This document shows, in pieces, positions 48,636-56,846 of a stretch of DNA of 64,000 nt. Origin of the DNA: Streptomyces europaeiscabiei. Lineage in GTDB: Bacteria > Actinomycetota > Actinomycetes > Streptomycetales > Streptomycetaceae. A model generated the notes under the pieces. That model searched no databases. It was not told the origin of the DNA and saw only the letters and a list, made by a program, of their open reading frames with translations. The position numbers and the translations under genes are program-made. The first letter of the stretch is position 1. Every line of letters begins with the position of its first letter. The stretch spans positions 2,422,001 through 2,486,000 of the forward strand of contig NZ_CP107841.1 of the NCBI RefSeq assembly GCF_036346855.1, in the 5' to 3' direction.

Positions 48636-49700
48636 ATGAGCCGCACCGCCCGCACGATCCTGCTCCCCCTCCTGGCTCTCCTCCTCGGCCTCCTGGCCGC
48701 ACCGCCGAGCCCGGCGCAGTCCACCGAGCAGAAGGTGAAGAAACCCACGAAGTACGCGGGATACCTCTTCGCCTACTTCACCGGCGAGGGCACCGCCGAC
48801 GGCGAGCAGATCCGATACGCGCTCAGCGAGGGCAACGACGCCCTGCGCTGGCGGGAGCTGAACGCGGGCGCGCCCGTCCTCACCTCCACCATCGGCGAGA
48901 AGGGCCTGCGCGACCCGTTCGTGATCCGCTCCCCCAGGGGCGACCGGTTCTACATGATCGCGACCGATCTGCGCATGTACCGCAACAGCAGCGGCAGCTG
49001 GGACGACGTCCAGCGCCACGGCAGCAGGTCCGTCATGATCTGGGAGTCCAGGGACCTGGTCCACTGGACCGACCAGCGCCTGGTGAAGGTGGCCCCCGAC
49101 AACGCGGGCAACACCTGGGCACCGGAGGCGTACTGGGACAGCGGGCTCGGCAGGTTCGTCGTCTTCTGGGCGTCGAAGCTCTACGCCGACGACGACCCGG
49201 AGCACACCGGCTCGACGTACAACAAGATGATGTACGCGACGACGAAGGACTTCCGTACGTTCAGCGCTCCGAAGGTGTGGAACGACCCCGGCTACTCGGT
49301 CATCGACTCGACCGTCGTCGAGCACCGGGGCACGTACTACCGCTACACCAAGGACGAGCGCGACCCGAACTCCTCCAGTCCGTGCGCCAAGTTCATCACC
49401 GGCGAGAAGTCGCGCTCCCTGACCTCGACGACGTACGGCTTCGTCGCCGACTGCATCGGCAGCGGCGCGATGAGCCGGGGCGAGGGCCCGACCGTGTTCA
49501 AGTCGAACACCGAGGAGAAGTGGTACCTCTTCATCGACGAGTACGGCGGCCGGGGCTACATCCCGTTCGAGACGACCGACCTCGCCTCGGGCCGGTGGAC
49601 GCCGTCCGAGAACTACGAACTGCCCGCGAGCCCGAGGCACGGCACGGTCATGCCGGTGACGAAGAAGGAGTACGACCGCCTGCTGGCCGCGTACTCCTAG
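48636..49700 (+). CDS. secreted glycoside hydrolase family 43-like protein (arabinanase/xylosidase type)
   Basis: A 354-residue exported five-bladed beta-propeller. A signal peptide (to about residue 27) is followed by GYLFAYFTGEGT, GLRDPFVIRSPRGDRFYMIATDLRM, the acid region NTWAPEAYWDSGLGRFVVFWAS, and YSVIDSTVVEHRGTYYRYTKD, which give the GH43 Asp/Asp/Glu arrangement. Known members release arabinose or xylose from side chains of pectin or arabinoxylan. The stop codon overlaps the left end of a 163-bp palindromic element, which may end transcription. Confidence 0.85.
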   Translation: MSRTARTILLPLLALLLGLLAAPPSPAQSTEQKVKKPTKYAGYLFAYFTGEGTADGEQIRYALSEGNDALRWRELNAGAPVLTSTIGEKGLRDPFVIRSPRGDRFYMIATDLRMYRNSSGSWDDVQRHGSRSVMIWESRDLVHWTDQRLVKVAPDNAGNTWAPEAYWDSGLGRFVVFWASKLYADDDPEHTGSTYNKMMYATTKDFRTFSAPKVWNDPGYSVIDSTVVEHRGTYYRYTKDERDPNSSSPCAKFITGEKSRSLTSTTYGFVADCIGSGAMSRGEGPTVFKSNTEEKWYLFIDEYGGRGYIPFETTDLASGRWTPSENYELPASPRHGTVMPVTKKEYDRLLAAYS

Positions 49701-49862
49701 TGCCGCGGCGGGCAGCGTTCGCCCGTGAAGGAGCGGCGTCCGGTGCGTGCTCTCGGCGTGCCGGCCGAAGGCCCTTGTACTGGATGTACTCGGGTCTTCG
49801 GCCGGTGCGGCGAGAGGGCGTGCCGGGCGTCGCGACGGGGCGGACGTCGCCTGCCGCGGCAC
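49700..49862. mobile_element. 163-bp near-perfect palindromic element (MITE-like or giant hairpin)
   Basis: Starts GTGCCGCGGCGGGCAGCG and ends GCCTGCCGCGGCAC, with internal complementary arms around a TGTAC/GTAC core near 49790. It encodes no protein. Its right terminus matches the 48-bp element at 16139-16186 at 35 of 38 bases. It lies between convergent genes and could be a non-autonomous transposable element, a terminator, or both. Confidence 0.65.
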
Positions 49863-49872
49863 TGGTCGCCGT

Positions 49873-50985
49873 TCAGTTCATCGTCGCGCCGATCGTCGTG
49901 CTGCCCGTGGTCAGGAAGGTGGTCGCGGGCAGCGTGCCGCTCGACGAACGGGCGTTGAACGTCGTCGAGGCGTTGGTGGAGCGGAACGCCGGGGTCGAGA
50001 CGCCCGAGTCCCAGTTGTTGCCGGACGACACGACCGACGAGCCCTTGTTGACCGAGCCGCCGCTGTTGCTCACCGCCAGGTTCCTGCCGAGGCGGGCCGT
50101 GCCGGTGGCGAAGTAGTAGCCCCACTTGGCGTTGGCGTAGGCGGTGGTGCGGTTGATGACGATGGCGCCCTTGTTGCTGTTCTCGGTGAAGCCGTTGCCC
50201 GCGTTGTCCCAGGCTGCCGAGTTGTTGATGACATGGGCGACGGTCTCGCCGTCGCCACCCAGCTTGTAGCCGTTGCCGTCGCCCGCGAACGCGGAGTCCG
50301 ACCAGCGGTTCCTGCCGTTGCCCATCGCCCAGGTGTGCTCGACGGTGACCGGCGACGAGAAGGACCAGAAGTCCAGACCGTCGTCCGAGTTGTTGTAGAG
50401 GCGGGCTCCGGTGATGAGGTTGCCGGAGCCGGAGCCGAACTTCACGGCGATGCCGTCGGCGTTCTCCCCGTGGTTGGCCGGGTCGTAGTGGCCGTAGGAG
50501 TCGATGTTCCGGACGGTGTTGTTGGTGGTGCTGTCGCCGGTGAGCGTGAAGCCGGAGTCGCCGCCGTTGATGGTCTTGATGTTGTCCCAGACCGTGGAGG
50601 CGCAGGACTGGCAGACGACCGCGCTGTCCGGGGAGTTCTGGAACGTGATCCCGGAGACGGTCCAGTAGTCGGCGGTCAGCTTGAAGATCCAGTCGCCGTC
50701 GGGGAGGTTCGACCCGTCGATCTTCACGGTCTCCGAGCCGTACGGCTGGAGGTGTATCCGGCTGGAGGAGGTGCCGTTCGCCGTCGACTGGATGGTCGCC
50801 GTCGGGTAGTACGTGCCGCCGCGCACCTGGATGACCGTGCCCGCGGTGGCGTTCTTGATGGCGTTGGACAGGTCGGTGGAGTTGCTGACGACGACGGTCG
50901 CGGCGTGCGCCTGGGTGGGGAGCACTGCCAGACCGGCGCCGAGGGCCAGGGCCGTGCCCAGGGCGAGAGTGGTACGACGAGACAT
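49873..50985 (-). CDS. secreted pectate lyase, PL9-like (second copy)
   Basis: A 370-residue exported beta-helix lyase, clearly paralogous to 47233-48387. The signal peptide ends near residue 28 (TQAHA). The core motifs are YDPANHGENADGIAVKFGSG, ARLYNNSDDGLDFW, and WAMGNGRNRWSDSAFAGDGNGYKLGG. The ATG has AAGGAA about 10 bases upstream. The two copies differ through the signal peptide and scattered positions, so duplication is not recent. It is the last gene of a long minus-strand pectin run. Confidence 0.88.
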   Translation of the reverse strand: MSRRTTLALGTALALGAGLAVLPTQAHAATVVVSNSTDLSNAIKNATAGTVIQVRGGTYYPTATIQSTANGTSSSRIHLQPYGSETVKIDGSNLPDGDWIFKLTADYWTVSGITFQNSPDSAVVCQSCASTVWDNIKTINGGDSGFTLTGDSTTNNTVRNIDSYGHYDPANHGENADGIAVKFGSGSGNLITGARLYNNSDDGLDFWSFSSPVTVEHTWAMGNGRNRWSDSAFAGDGNGYKLGGDGETVAHVINNSAAWDNAGNGFTENSNKGAIVINRTTAYANAKWGYYFATGTARLGRNLAVSNSGGSVNKGSSVVSSGNNWDSGVSTPAFRSTNASTTFNARSSSGTLPATTFLTTGSTTIGATMN

Positions 50986-51020
50986 GGAGAGCGGTTCCTT
51001 TCTCGTGCGGGTGGGGTGGT

Positions 51021-52256
51021 TCACAGGACGGTGTCGAGCCAGTCGAAGGCCTCGTCCTGCAGAGGTGCGGTGAACACATGGCCGAGGTCCGGCCAGGTCA
51101 TCAGCCGCAACCGCTCCTCGGCGCGGCGGGAACGCCAGACGGCGCGCAGCTTGTCGTGGGCCACGCGAACGCCGTCGGCGGGGAACAGCGGATCGAGTCC
51201 GCCGTTCAGGAACAGCATCGGCTTGGGGGCGCCGATGCTCGCCACGTCGGGGAAGTCGAGGTGCCGGGCGAGCCCGGGGTGGAGCATGTAGTAGGAGGAC
51301 TGGCCGCGCAGGATGTTGTTGCCGGGGACCATGACCTCCTTGAGCCCGGTCATCCAGCACACGCTCGCGGCGGCCGCGATGTGGTCGCTGAGCGCGGCCG
51401 TCTGCCAGGCCCGGAACGCGCCCATCGAGAAGCCGAGGGCCGCCACCCGGCGCCGGTCCACGCGGTCGAGGCCGGCCAGGAAGGCCGCCGCGCGCACGTC
51501 CTCCCTGGCCATGAGCCCGGCGAGCGACGAGCCCAGGTTGTAGAGGTTGCCGGCGAGGGCCTGCTGTTCCTCGTAGGTGACCGGGCCCCGGTCGCCCCAG
51601 CCGAGTGCGTCCACGGCGAGGACCACGTATCCGCGCCGGGCCAGTTCGTCGCCGACGAACCGCCCGCTGAAGTACCGGTCCGCCCAGGCCTGGGCGGAGG
51701 GCAGACGGGTGTCGTCGTACCAGGGCCGGACCAGCTTCTCCTTCCCTATGTCGAACCTGGCGCCGTGGTCGTGCAGGAGGAGGACGGCCGGGAACGGTCC
51801 GGTGCCGTGCGGGGTGAGCAGGGCGCCCCGCACCCGGCCGTACCGGGTGAGGGAGAAGGTGACCAGCTCGCGTGTGAAACCGTCACCTTCGGTGCGCTGT
51901 CGACCGAACTCGGGGGCGTACGGGGTGTCGTCCCGGGCGACGAACAGGTGCTCCTCGACCTTCGCCCGTGCCGCCCGCCGCCAGGTGCGGAAGTCCCGGA
52001 TGGGCGAGGTGCCCCAGGCGAGCGGGAAGCGGAGCTCGTCCTTGAGGAGAGGGTGGAAGTCGGGGAGGGCACCGTGCAGGGCGGCCGACGCGGAGGCGGC
52101 ACTCGCGGCGACTCGCGGGGGCTCCGCCCCGGCCGCCGCTGCCGTTCCCGCCCCCGCCCCCGCGAAGAAGGCCCCCACCCCCGCGCCCACGACGAAGGCA
52201 CGGCGCCCCACGGGGTCACGGCTGTCCCGGCTGTCCCTCGGATCACCGGTGCCCAT
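51021..52256 (-). CDS. exported alpha/beta-hydrolase (acetyl/methyl esterase-like)
   Basis: A 411-residue protein with a Tat-like start (DPVGRRAFVVGAGVGAFFAG). The alpha/beta-hydrolase fold has the oxyanion segment VLLLHDHGARFD, the nucleophile Ser in ALGFSMGAFRAW, an acid Asp in LNGGLDPLFPAD and the His in WPDLGHVFTAP. Such dienelactone-hydrolase-like proteins in pectin loci serve as acetyl or aromatic ester hydrolases; the substrate is not readable. The ATG has GGAGG 4 bases upstream and overlaps the 3' end of the pectinesterase gene by 14 bases. Confidence 0.82.
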   Translation of the reverse strand: MGTGDPRDSRDSRDPVGRRAFVVGAGVGAFFAGAGAGTAAAAGAEPPRVAASAASASAALHGALPDFHPLLKDELRFPLAWGTSPIRDFRTWRRAARAKVEEHLFVARDDTPYAPEFGRQRTEGDGFTRELVTFSLTRYGRVRGALLTPHGTGPFPAVLLLHDHGARFDIGKEKLVRPWYDDTRLPSAQAWADRYFSGRFVGDELARRGYVVLAVDALGWGDRGPVTYEEQQALAGNLYNLGSSLAGLMAREDVRAAAFLAGLDRVDRRRVAALGFSMGAFRAWQTAALSDHIAAAASVCWMTGLKEVMVPGNNILRGQSSYYMLHPGLARHLDFPDVASIGAPKPMLFLNGGLDPLFPADGVRVAHDKLRAVWRSRRAEERLRLMTWPDLGHVFTAPLQDEAFDWLDTVL

Positions 52257-53274
52257 AGGGCCTCCAGTCCCCCAGATACGTCCGCCGCGTGTGCGCCCCG
52301 GCTTCGGCCGCTGTCAGCTGCGGCCGGTTCTCCGGCACCGGGATCACCGCGCCCGGACCGGAGTTGCCGTACTCGCGAAAGCGCATGGTCTGCCAGGGGT
52401 AGGCCTCGCGCATGTTGGTGTACGGGGCGACCGGGTCGATCCCGGGGCCGATCCAGGTGTCCCGCACGACCAGTGAGGGCCAGGCGGTCGTCTCGTACGA
52501 GGGCACCCAGGGTCGGGCGATCTTGTACGCGGCGTCCTCGGCACCGGAGGTGATCCGGCCGTGCAGGGCGAGGAAGCCGTAGGGGTTGGCGCGGGCGGTG
52601 GCGGGGGCGAAGACCATGCCCTTGGGGGTGAAGGACACGTCCCGCTGGAGGGTGCGGAAGTGGCAGGAGTCGAAGACGGCCCTGGCCCGCCCGAACACGA
52701 AGTCGACGTCACCCTCGATGTGGCAGTGCCGGTAGTACTGCCGGTCGAAGGCGTCCAGCGCGGTGGTGTCCGCGAAGAGGGTGTCCTGGTGGGCGAGGAA
52801 CCGGACGTTGTCGAAGTGCGAGCGGTCCCCGGTGACGTACGCGGCGACCGCCTGGGTCCCCGTGTAGTCCGGATGGTCCGCGCGCAGCCAGTCGTTGGCG
52901 AGGGTCAGGTCGCGTACGGTCAGGCCGGGCGCCGCCGAGGTGAAGGTGGCGGAGCCCGCGGTGCCGTACGTGCCGCCCTCGGGCCTCGGGGTGCCGTTGG
53001 CGCGGTCGAAGACGATGACGGCGGCACGCGGGTCGCGGGAGGCGCCCCGTAGCGTCAGCTCCCCCTTGTTCGCGGGGATGTCGACGACCTCGCGGTACGT
53101 CCCCGGGTGCACGACGATCGTCCACCCGGAGCCGTCCGCCGCGTCCACGGCCGCCTGGACGGAGCCGCCGCGCCGGACGTGCAGGACGCGGCGGCGGGTG
53201 TCGGCGAGGGCGGGGGTGGTGCCGGCGGCCACCAGGCCGCCGGCGAGCCCGGTGAGCAGTGTGCGCCGGCGCAC
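52243..53274 (-). CDS. secreted pectinesterase, CE8 family
   Basis: A 343-residue exported pectin methylesterase. A signal peptide (RRRTLLTGLAGGLVAAGTT) precedes a right-handed beta-helix with VQAAVDAADGSGWTIVVHPG, the Gln in GTQAVAAYVTG, QDTLFAD, the catalytic Asp pair in GDVDFVFGRA, and RPW in IARPWVPSYET. It removes methyl esters from homogalacturonan, making it a substrate for pectate lyases. The GTG start at 53274 is 1 base after the stop of the next CE8 gene, with GGAAGGGG overlapping that stop. Confidence 0.92.
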   Translation of the reverse strand: MRRRTLLTGLAGGLVAAGTTPALADTRRRVLHVRRGGSVQAAVDAADGSGWTIVVHPGTYREVVDIPANKGELTLRGASRDPRAAVIVFDRANGTPRPEGGTYGTAGSATFTSAAPGLTVRDLTLANDWLRADHPDYTGTQAVAAYVTGDRSHFDNVRFLAHQDTLFADTTALDAFDRQYYRHCHIEGDVDFVFGRARAVFDSCHFRTLQRDVSFTPKGMVFAPATARANPYGFLALHGRITSGAEDAAYKIARPWVPSYETTAWPSLVVRDTWIGPGIDPVAPYTNMREAYPWQTMRFREYGNSGPGAVIPVPENRPQLTAAEAGAHTRRTYLGDWRPYGHR

Positions 53275-53275
53275 C

Positions 53276-54454
53276 TCAGCACCCCTTCCACGGGGCCCAG
53301 TCGCCGAGGTACGCCTCGCGGGTGGCCGACGCGGCGTCCGCGGCCGTGAGTTGGGGCCGGTTCTGCGGTACGGAGACGACGGCGCCCGGTCCGGTGTTCC
53401 GGTACTCGGCGAACCGCTGGTCCTGCCAGGGGAAGCCCGACGACATGTTGGTGTAGGGCGCGACCGCGTCGATCCCGGCACCGAGGCGGGTCTCGCGCAC
53501 GGTGAGCATGGGCCGGGCGGTGGTGTCCGAGCTGGGCACCCAGGGGCGGGCCAGCTTGTAGTAGGCGTCCGGGGCCTCACTGGTGATCCGGCCGCCGGCG
53601 ACCAGATAGCCACGCGGGTTGGCGCCCGCGGTGGAGGGCGCGAACACGAACCCGTACGGGGCGGAACCCAGGTCGGTCCTGGTCAGCGTGTGGAAGTGAC
53701 AGCGCTCGAACACGGCCGTGGCCCGCCCGAAGACGAAGTCCACGTCCCCCTCGGCGTAGCAGTCGCGGAAGTACTGCCGGGCGAAGGTGCCAAGGGCCAT
53801 CGAGTCGGCGTACAGCGTGTCCTGATGCCCTAGGAACCGGCACCGCAGGAACGCCGACCGGTCGCCCTGCACCTTGATGGCGACGGCCTGGGTACCGGTG
53901 ATCTCGGGGTGGTCGGCGCGCAGCCAGTCGTTGGCGAAGGTGATGTCCCGTGCGGTGAACCCGCCCGCCTGTACGAGAGTGGTCGCCGATCCGGTCGTGC
54001 CATAGGTGCCGCCGCCGGGCTTCGGGGTGCCGGCCGCGTTGTCGTACACGACCACCACGTCCCGGGCGTTCCCGGAGGCCCCGATCCAGGTCATCTCCGT
54101 ACGGGCGGCACTGACGGCGACCGTCTCCCGGTACACGCCCGGTGCGACGACCAGGGTGTACCCGCTGCCGCTCGCGGCGGTCACCGCGGCCTGGACGGTG
54201 GTGAAGTCACCGGTTCCGGCGGCGTCCACGTAGAGGGTCTGCTCGGTGAGCCGGGCCGAGGGGGACCCGTACCGGCCGAAGACCGGGCGTCCGCGGGCGG
54301 CTCGGGCGTGGGGCGCGACGCCGAGAGTGAGGGCGGTACCGAGGCTCGCGGCGAGGAGGGATCGCCTGGCGAACGTGTGGTCGGGGAGAGACGTCCTGCC
54401 AACCGTTCGGCCGGAGAGCGGCCGTCTGCCGGACGCCTGGTCGGAACCGGCCAT
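53276..54454 (-). CDS. secreted pectinesterase, CE8 family (second copy)
   Basis: A 392-residue exported pectin methylesterase with a longer N-terminus than its neighbour: a Ser/Gly/Arg-rich leader before the Tat-like ARRSLLAASLG signal. The beta-helix shows VDAAGTGDFTTVQAAVTAA, GTQAVAIKVQG, QDTLYAD, GDVDFVFGRA and LARPWVPSSDTT. The ATG overlaps the stop of the PL1 gene (TGATG), and GGGAAGG lies about 9 bases upstream. With the following gene it forms a tandem pair that may differ in pH optimum or substrate. Confidence 0.92.
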   Translation of the reverse strand: MAGSDQASGRRPLSGRTVGRTSLPDHTFARRSLLAASLGTALTLGVAPHARAARGRPVFGRYGSPSARLTEQTLYVDAAGTGDFTTVQAAVTAASGSGYTLVVAPGVYRETVAVSAARTEMTWIGASGNARDVVVVYDNAAGTPKPGGGTYGTTGSATTLVQAGGFTARDITFANDWLRADHPEITGTQAVAIKVQGDRSAFLRCRFLGHQDTLYADSMALGTFARQYFRDCYAEGDVDFVFGRATAVFERCHFHTLTRTDLGSAPYGFVFAPSTAGANPRGYLVAGGRITSEAPDAYYKLARPWVPSSDTTARPMLTVRETRLGAGIDAVAPYTNMSSGFPWQDQRFAEYRNTGPGAVVSVPQNRPQLTAADAASATREAYLGDWAPWKGC

Positions 54455-55761
54455 CAGCAGACCTTCCCGGCACCCGCGCGGTTCGCGACGATGCCCGGCA
54501 CGGCGCGCGGTGAGTCGACCTTGGTCCGCAGGGTGGGTGTCCACCCGGCGCCGGACTGCAGGATCTCCGAGGGGACCTCGGCGTTGTGGACGGCGATGAG
54601 GTCCGTCAGCTTGCCGTTGACGTAGTTGTTCCGGGCCGTGAGCGGCGACTCGTTCCATTTCTTCAGGGCCTTGCCGACGCTCGCGCCCGCCGGCAGCGTG
54701 ATCGCGTTGTCGCTCGCGTGGAGCTGCGAGCGGATACCGACGCCGAAGATGTAGTAGTCGTCCTTCTGCTCCTCGGCCACCACGTAGTGGTTGTTGTAGA
54801 CGTCGACCTGTCCGAACCGCACGCGCGGGGAACGCTGGAGGATCCCGTCGAAGCGGTTGTGGTGCATGGTGACCTTGAGCTTGTCGGCGTCGGTGGTGGC
54901 GAGGCCGTCGCCGTTACCGATCAGCATGTTCTTGTCGTGGTTCTGGAAGCGGTTCCAGGAGACGGTCACGTAGTTGGAGCCGCGCACGATGTCCGTCAGC
55001 CCGTCGTGCTGCTGGAAGACCTTGCCGAAGTAGCTCGGCCGCTCGCTGTCGGGGTAGCGGCCGTCGGTGAGTGTGTTGTGGTCGATCCACACGTGATCCG
55101 TGCCGTAGACGACCACGGCGTCGTACTCGGAGTTCCAGTTGCCGGTGTTGTTGTCGTCGGTCGGGTCCCACTTCGGGAAGCAGTCGAGCGGGGCCTCGAT
55201 GGTGAGGTTGCGCATGATGACGTTCGAGACGCCCTTGATCTGGAGGCTGCCGCCGAGGATGCCTGAGTTCTTGCCGACGCCGACGATGGTGGTGTTGCTG
55301 GGGACGGCGGCCTTGATGACGCTGTCCTGGTTGGCGGCGGAGGCGACCCGCGCGTCCTCCTGGGGGCCCATGGCGACCTTGTCGTTGCCGTAGACGGCCG
55401 GGTCGTAGTCCTTGAGGTACTGCTGGAGGTCGTAGCCGCCGGCGACGAAGGCCTCGCACCCCTCGGAGACGGCGTCGATCATGCCCTTGACCTTGATGAT
55501 CTTCGGCGCGTCACCGCCGGCTCTCAGCGCGGCCTTGAACTCCGCCCAGGTGGTGACCGTGTACACATGCTCGGCGTCGGCCGCCGAGCCGCCGGTCGTA
55601 CCACCCTCCGCAGACCCCCAGCCGTCACCCGCGCCGAGAACCTGCCGACCGAGGTCTCGCCCCTGGGACTGGGCGACGCCGGTCCCGGTGACGCCGAGCA
55701 CGAGCGCGGTGGAGCCGACCACGGCAGTGATGGCATGGGCATGCCAGATACGAGAACGCAT
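54454..55761 (-). CDS. secreted pectate lyase, PL1 family
   Basis: A 435-residue exported enzyme. A signal peptide (to about residue 31) is followed by GWGSAEGGTTGG, the calcium-site segment VVVYGTDHVWIDHNTLTDGR, and the catalytic Arg region with FDGILQRSPRVRFGQVDVYN. PL1 lyases cut polygalacturonate by beta-elimination. Its stop overlaps the ATG of the CE8 gene, so lyase and esterase are cotranslated. The ATG has AAAGGAA about 10 bases upstream. It is distinct from the PL1 half of the fusion at 58275-60287. Confidence 0.93.
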   Translation of the reverse strand: MRSRIWHAHAITAVVGSTALVLGVTGTGVAQSQGRDLGRQVLGAGDGWGSAEGGTTGGSAADAEHVYTVTTWAEFKAALRAGGDAPKIIKVKGMIDAVSEGCEAFVAGGYDLQQYLKDYDPAVYGNDKVAMGPQEDARVASAANQDSVIKAAVPSNTTIVGVGKNSGILGGSLQIKGVSNVIMRNLTIEAPLDCFPKWDPTDDNNTGNWNSEYDAVVVYGTDHVWIDHNTLTDGRYPDSERPSYFGKVFQQHDGLTDIVRGSNYVTVSWNRFQNHDKNMLIGNGDGLATTDADKLKVTMHHNRFDGILQRSPRVRFGQVDVYNNHYVVAEEQKDDYYIFGVGIRSQLHASDNAITLPAGASVGKALKKWNESPLTARNNYVNGKLTDLIAVHNAEVPSEILQSGAGWTPTLRTKVDSPRAVPGIVANRAGAGKVC

Positions 55762-55800
55762 GAGTGCGGGTTCCTTTCGAAGCAACAAAGAGGGAGGTGG

Positions 55801-55835
55801 CGCCCCGGCAGGGGCGCGGGGAAGTGCGCGGTCGG
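55801..55835. repeat. type-2 intergenic hairpin repeat, copy 4
   Basis: CGCCCCGGCAGGGGCGCGGGGAAGTGCGCG, split by the loop CGGCAG, lies between the PL1 and acetylesterase genes. Confidence 0.6.
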
Positions 55836-55879
55836 CCAGAAGGGGCCCGCGGTGGGAGAACCGGCCTGCGAGCGGAGCG

Positions 55880-56686
55880 CTACGCCTCGGGCCAGGTGAT
55901 CCAGGAGTCGGGGATCTCCTCGCCCAGACGGCGGACCTCCCGCGGTGCGAGAACGCGCCGCCGCAGCAGCTCACCCACGACGAGCCGCGCCACGGCGATC
56001 GCCCCCGGCGGGTTGAAGTGCGTGTTGTCCTGCTCGGTCGCGGTCCAGTTGAAGTACTTCTTGGTCTCCTCGACGCCGAGCTTCTGCCACAGCGCGATGG
56101 ACAGCGCCTGGATGTCGAGGAGCGCGACCCCCTCCGCCGCGGCGAGAGCGATCGCCGCTGCCGGATAGTCGCCATGGGTCGGTACGGCGTTGCCCGCCGC
56201 GTCGAACTTCCTGCGCTCGACGGAGGTCGCGAGAACCGGCCGGGCCCCTCGGGCCCGCGCGCCGTCGATGTACTGGCGCAGATGGTCCTGGTACGTCGTC
56301 CACGGCTCGGTGTACCGCGTGGGATCGGCGACCTTGGAGTCGTTGTGCCCGAACTGGATGACCAGGAGGTCGCCGGGCCGAATGGCGTCGAGGATGGCGT
56401 CGAGGCGCCCCTCGTCGATGAAGCTCTTCGAACTGCGGCCGTTCACCGCGTGGTTGGAGACCTTCAGCCCCGACCGGAGGAAGAACGGGAGCGCCATGCC
56501 CCACCCCGTCTCGGGGGCGGCGTCGGCGTACTTCTGCGCGGCGGTGGAGTCACCGGCGATGAAGACCGTGCGCTCACGACGCCCCGCGCCGCGCGAGACC
56601 GCCGCGGACGCGGGCCCCGTGGCGGCGACGGTGAGCGGAACAGCGGCGAGCGCCGCGGTGGTGACCTGTCTACGGGTGAGTGACAC
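55880..56686 (-). CDS. secreted rhamnogalacturonan acetylesterase (SGNH/GDSL, CE12-like)
   Basis: A 268-residue exported esterase. After a Tat-like signal (LTRRQVTTAALAAVPL) come the SGNH blocks: Ser47 in AGDSTAAQ, Gly in NHAVNGRSSKSF, GHND, and the Asp/His pair in DNTHFNPPG. This matches bacterial RGAE enzymes that remove acetyl groups from RG-I so that lyases can act. The GTG start has GAAAGG about 9 bases upstream. It fits the RG-I lyase at 45417. Confidence 0.9.
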   Translation of the reverse strand: MSLTRRQVTTAALAAVPLTVAATGPASAAVSRGAGRRERTVFIAGDSTAAQKYADAAPETGWGMALPFFLRSGLKVSNHAVNGRSSKSFIDEGRLDAILDAIRPGDLLVIQFGHNDSKVADPTRYTEPWTTYQDHLRQYIDGARARGARPVLATSVERRKFDAAGNAVPTHGDYPAAAIALAAAEGVALLDIQALSIALWQKLGVEETKKYFNWTATEQDNTHFNPPGAIAVARLVVGELLRRRVLAPREVRRLGEEIPDSWITWPEA

Positions 56687-56760
56687 GTGCGGGTGCCTTT
56701 CTCAACAGGCTTGCGAGATAGGGAGGTTGTGAGGTGCCTTCCAAGCGGGGCGTGCCACCC

Positions 56761-56813
56761 GCGCCCCCGTTCCTCGGGGGCGCGGGGAACCGCGTGACCA
56801 GCCACGACGAAGC
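56761..56813. repeat. type-2 intergenic hairpin repeat, copy 5
   Basis: GCGCCCCCGTTCCTCGGGGG then CGCGGGGAACCGCGTGACC and CAGCCACGACGAAGCCGC. It lies between the acetylesterase and binding-protein genes. Confidence 0.65.
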
Positions 56814-56846
56814 CGCGGCCGGTCACGGACGAACCGGACCGAGTTC

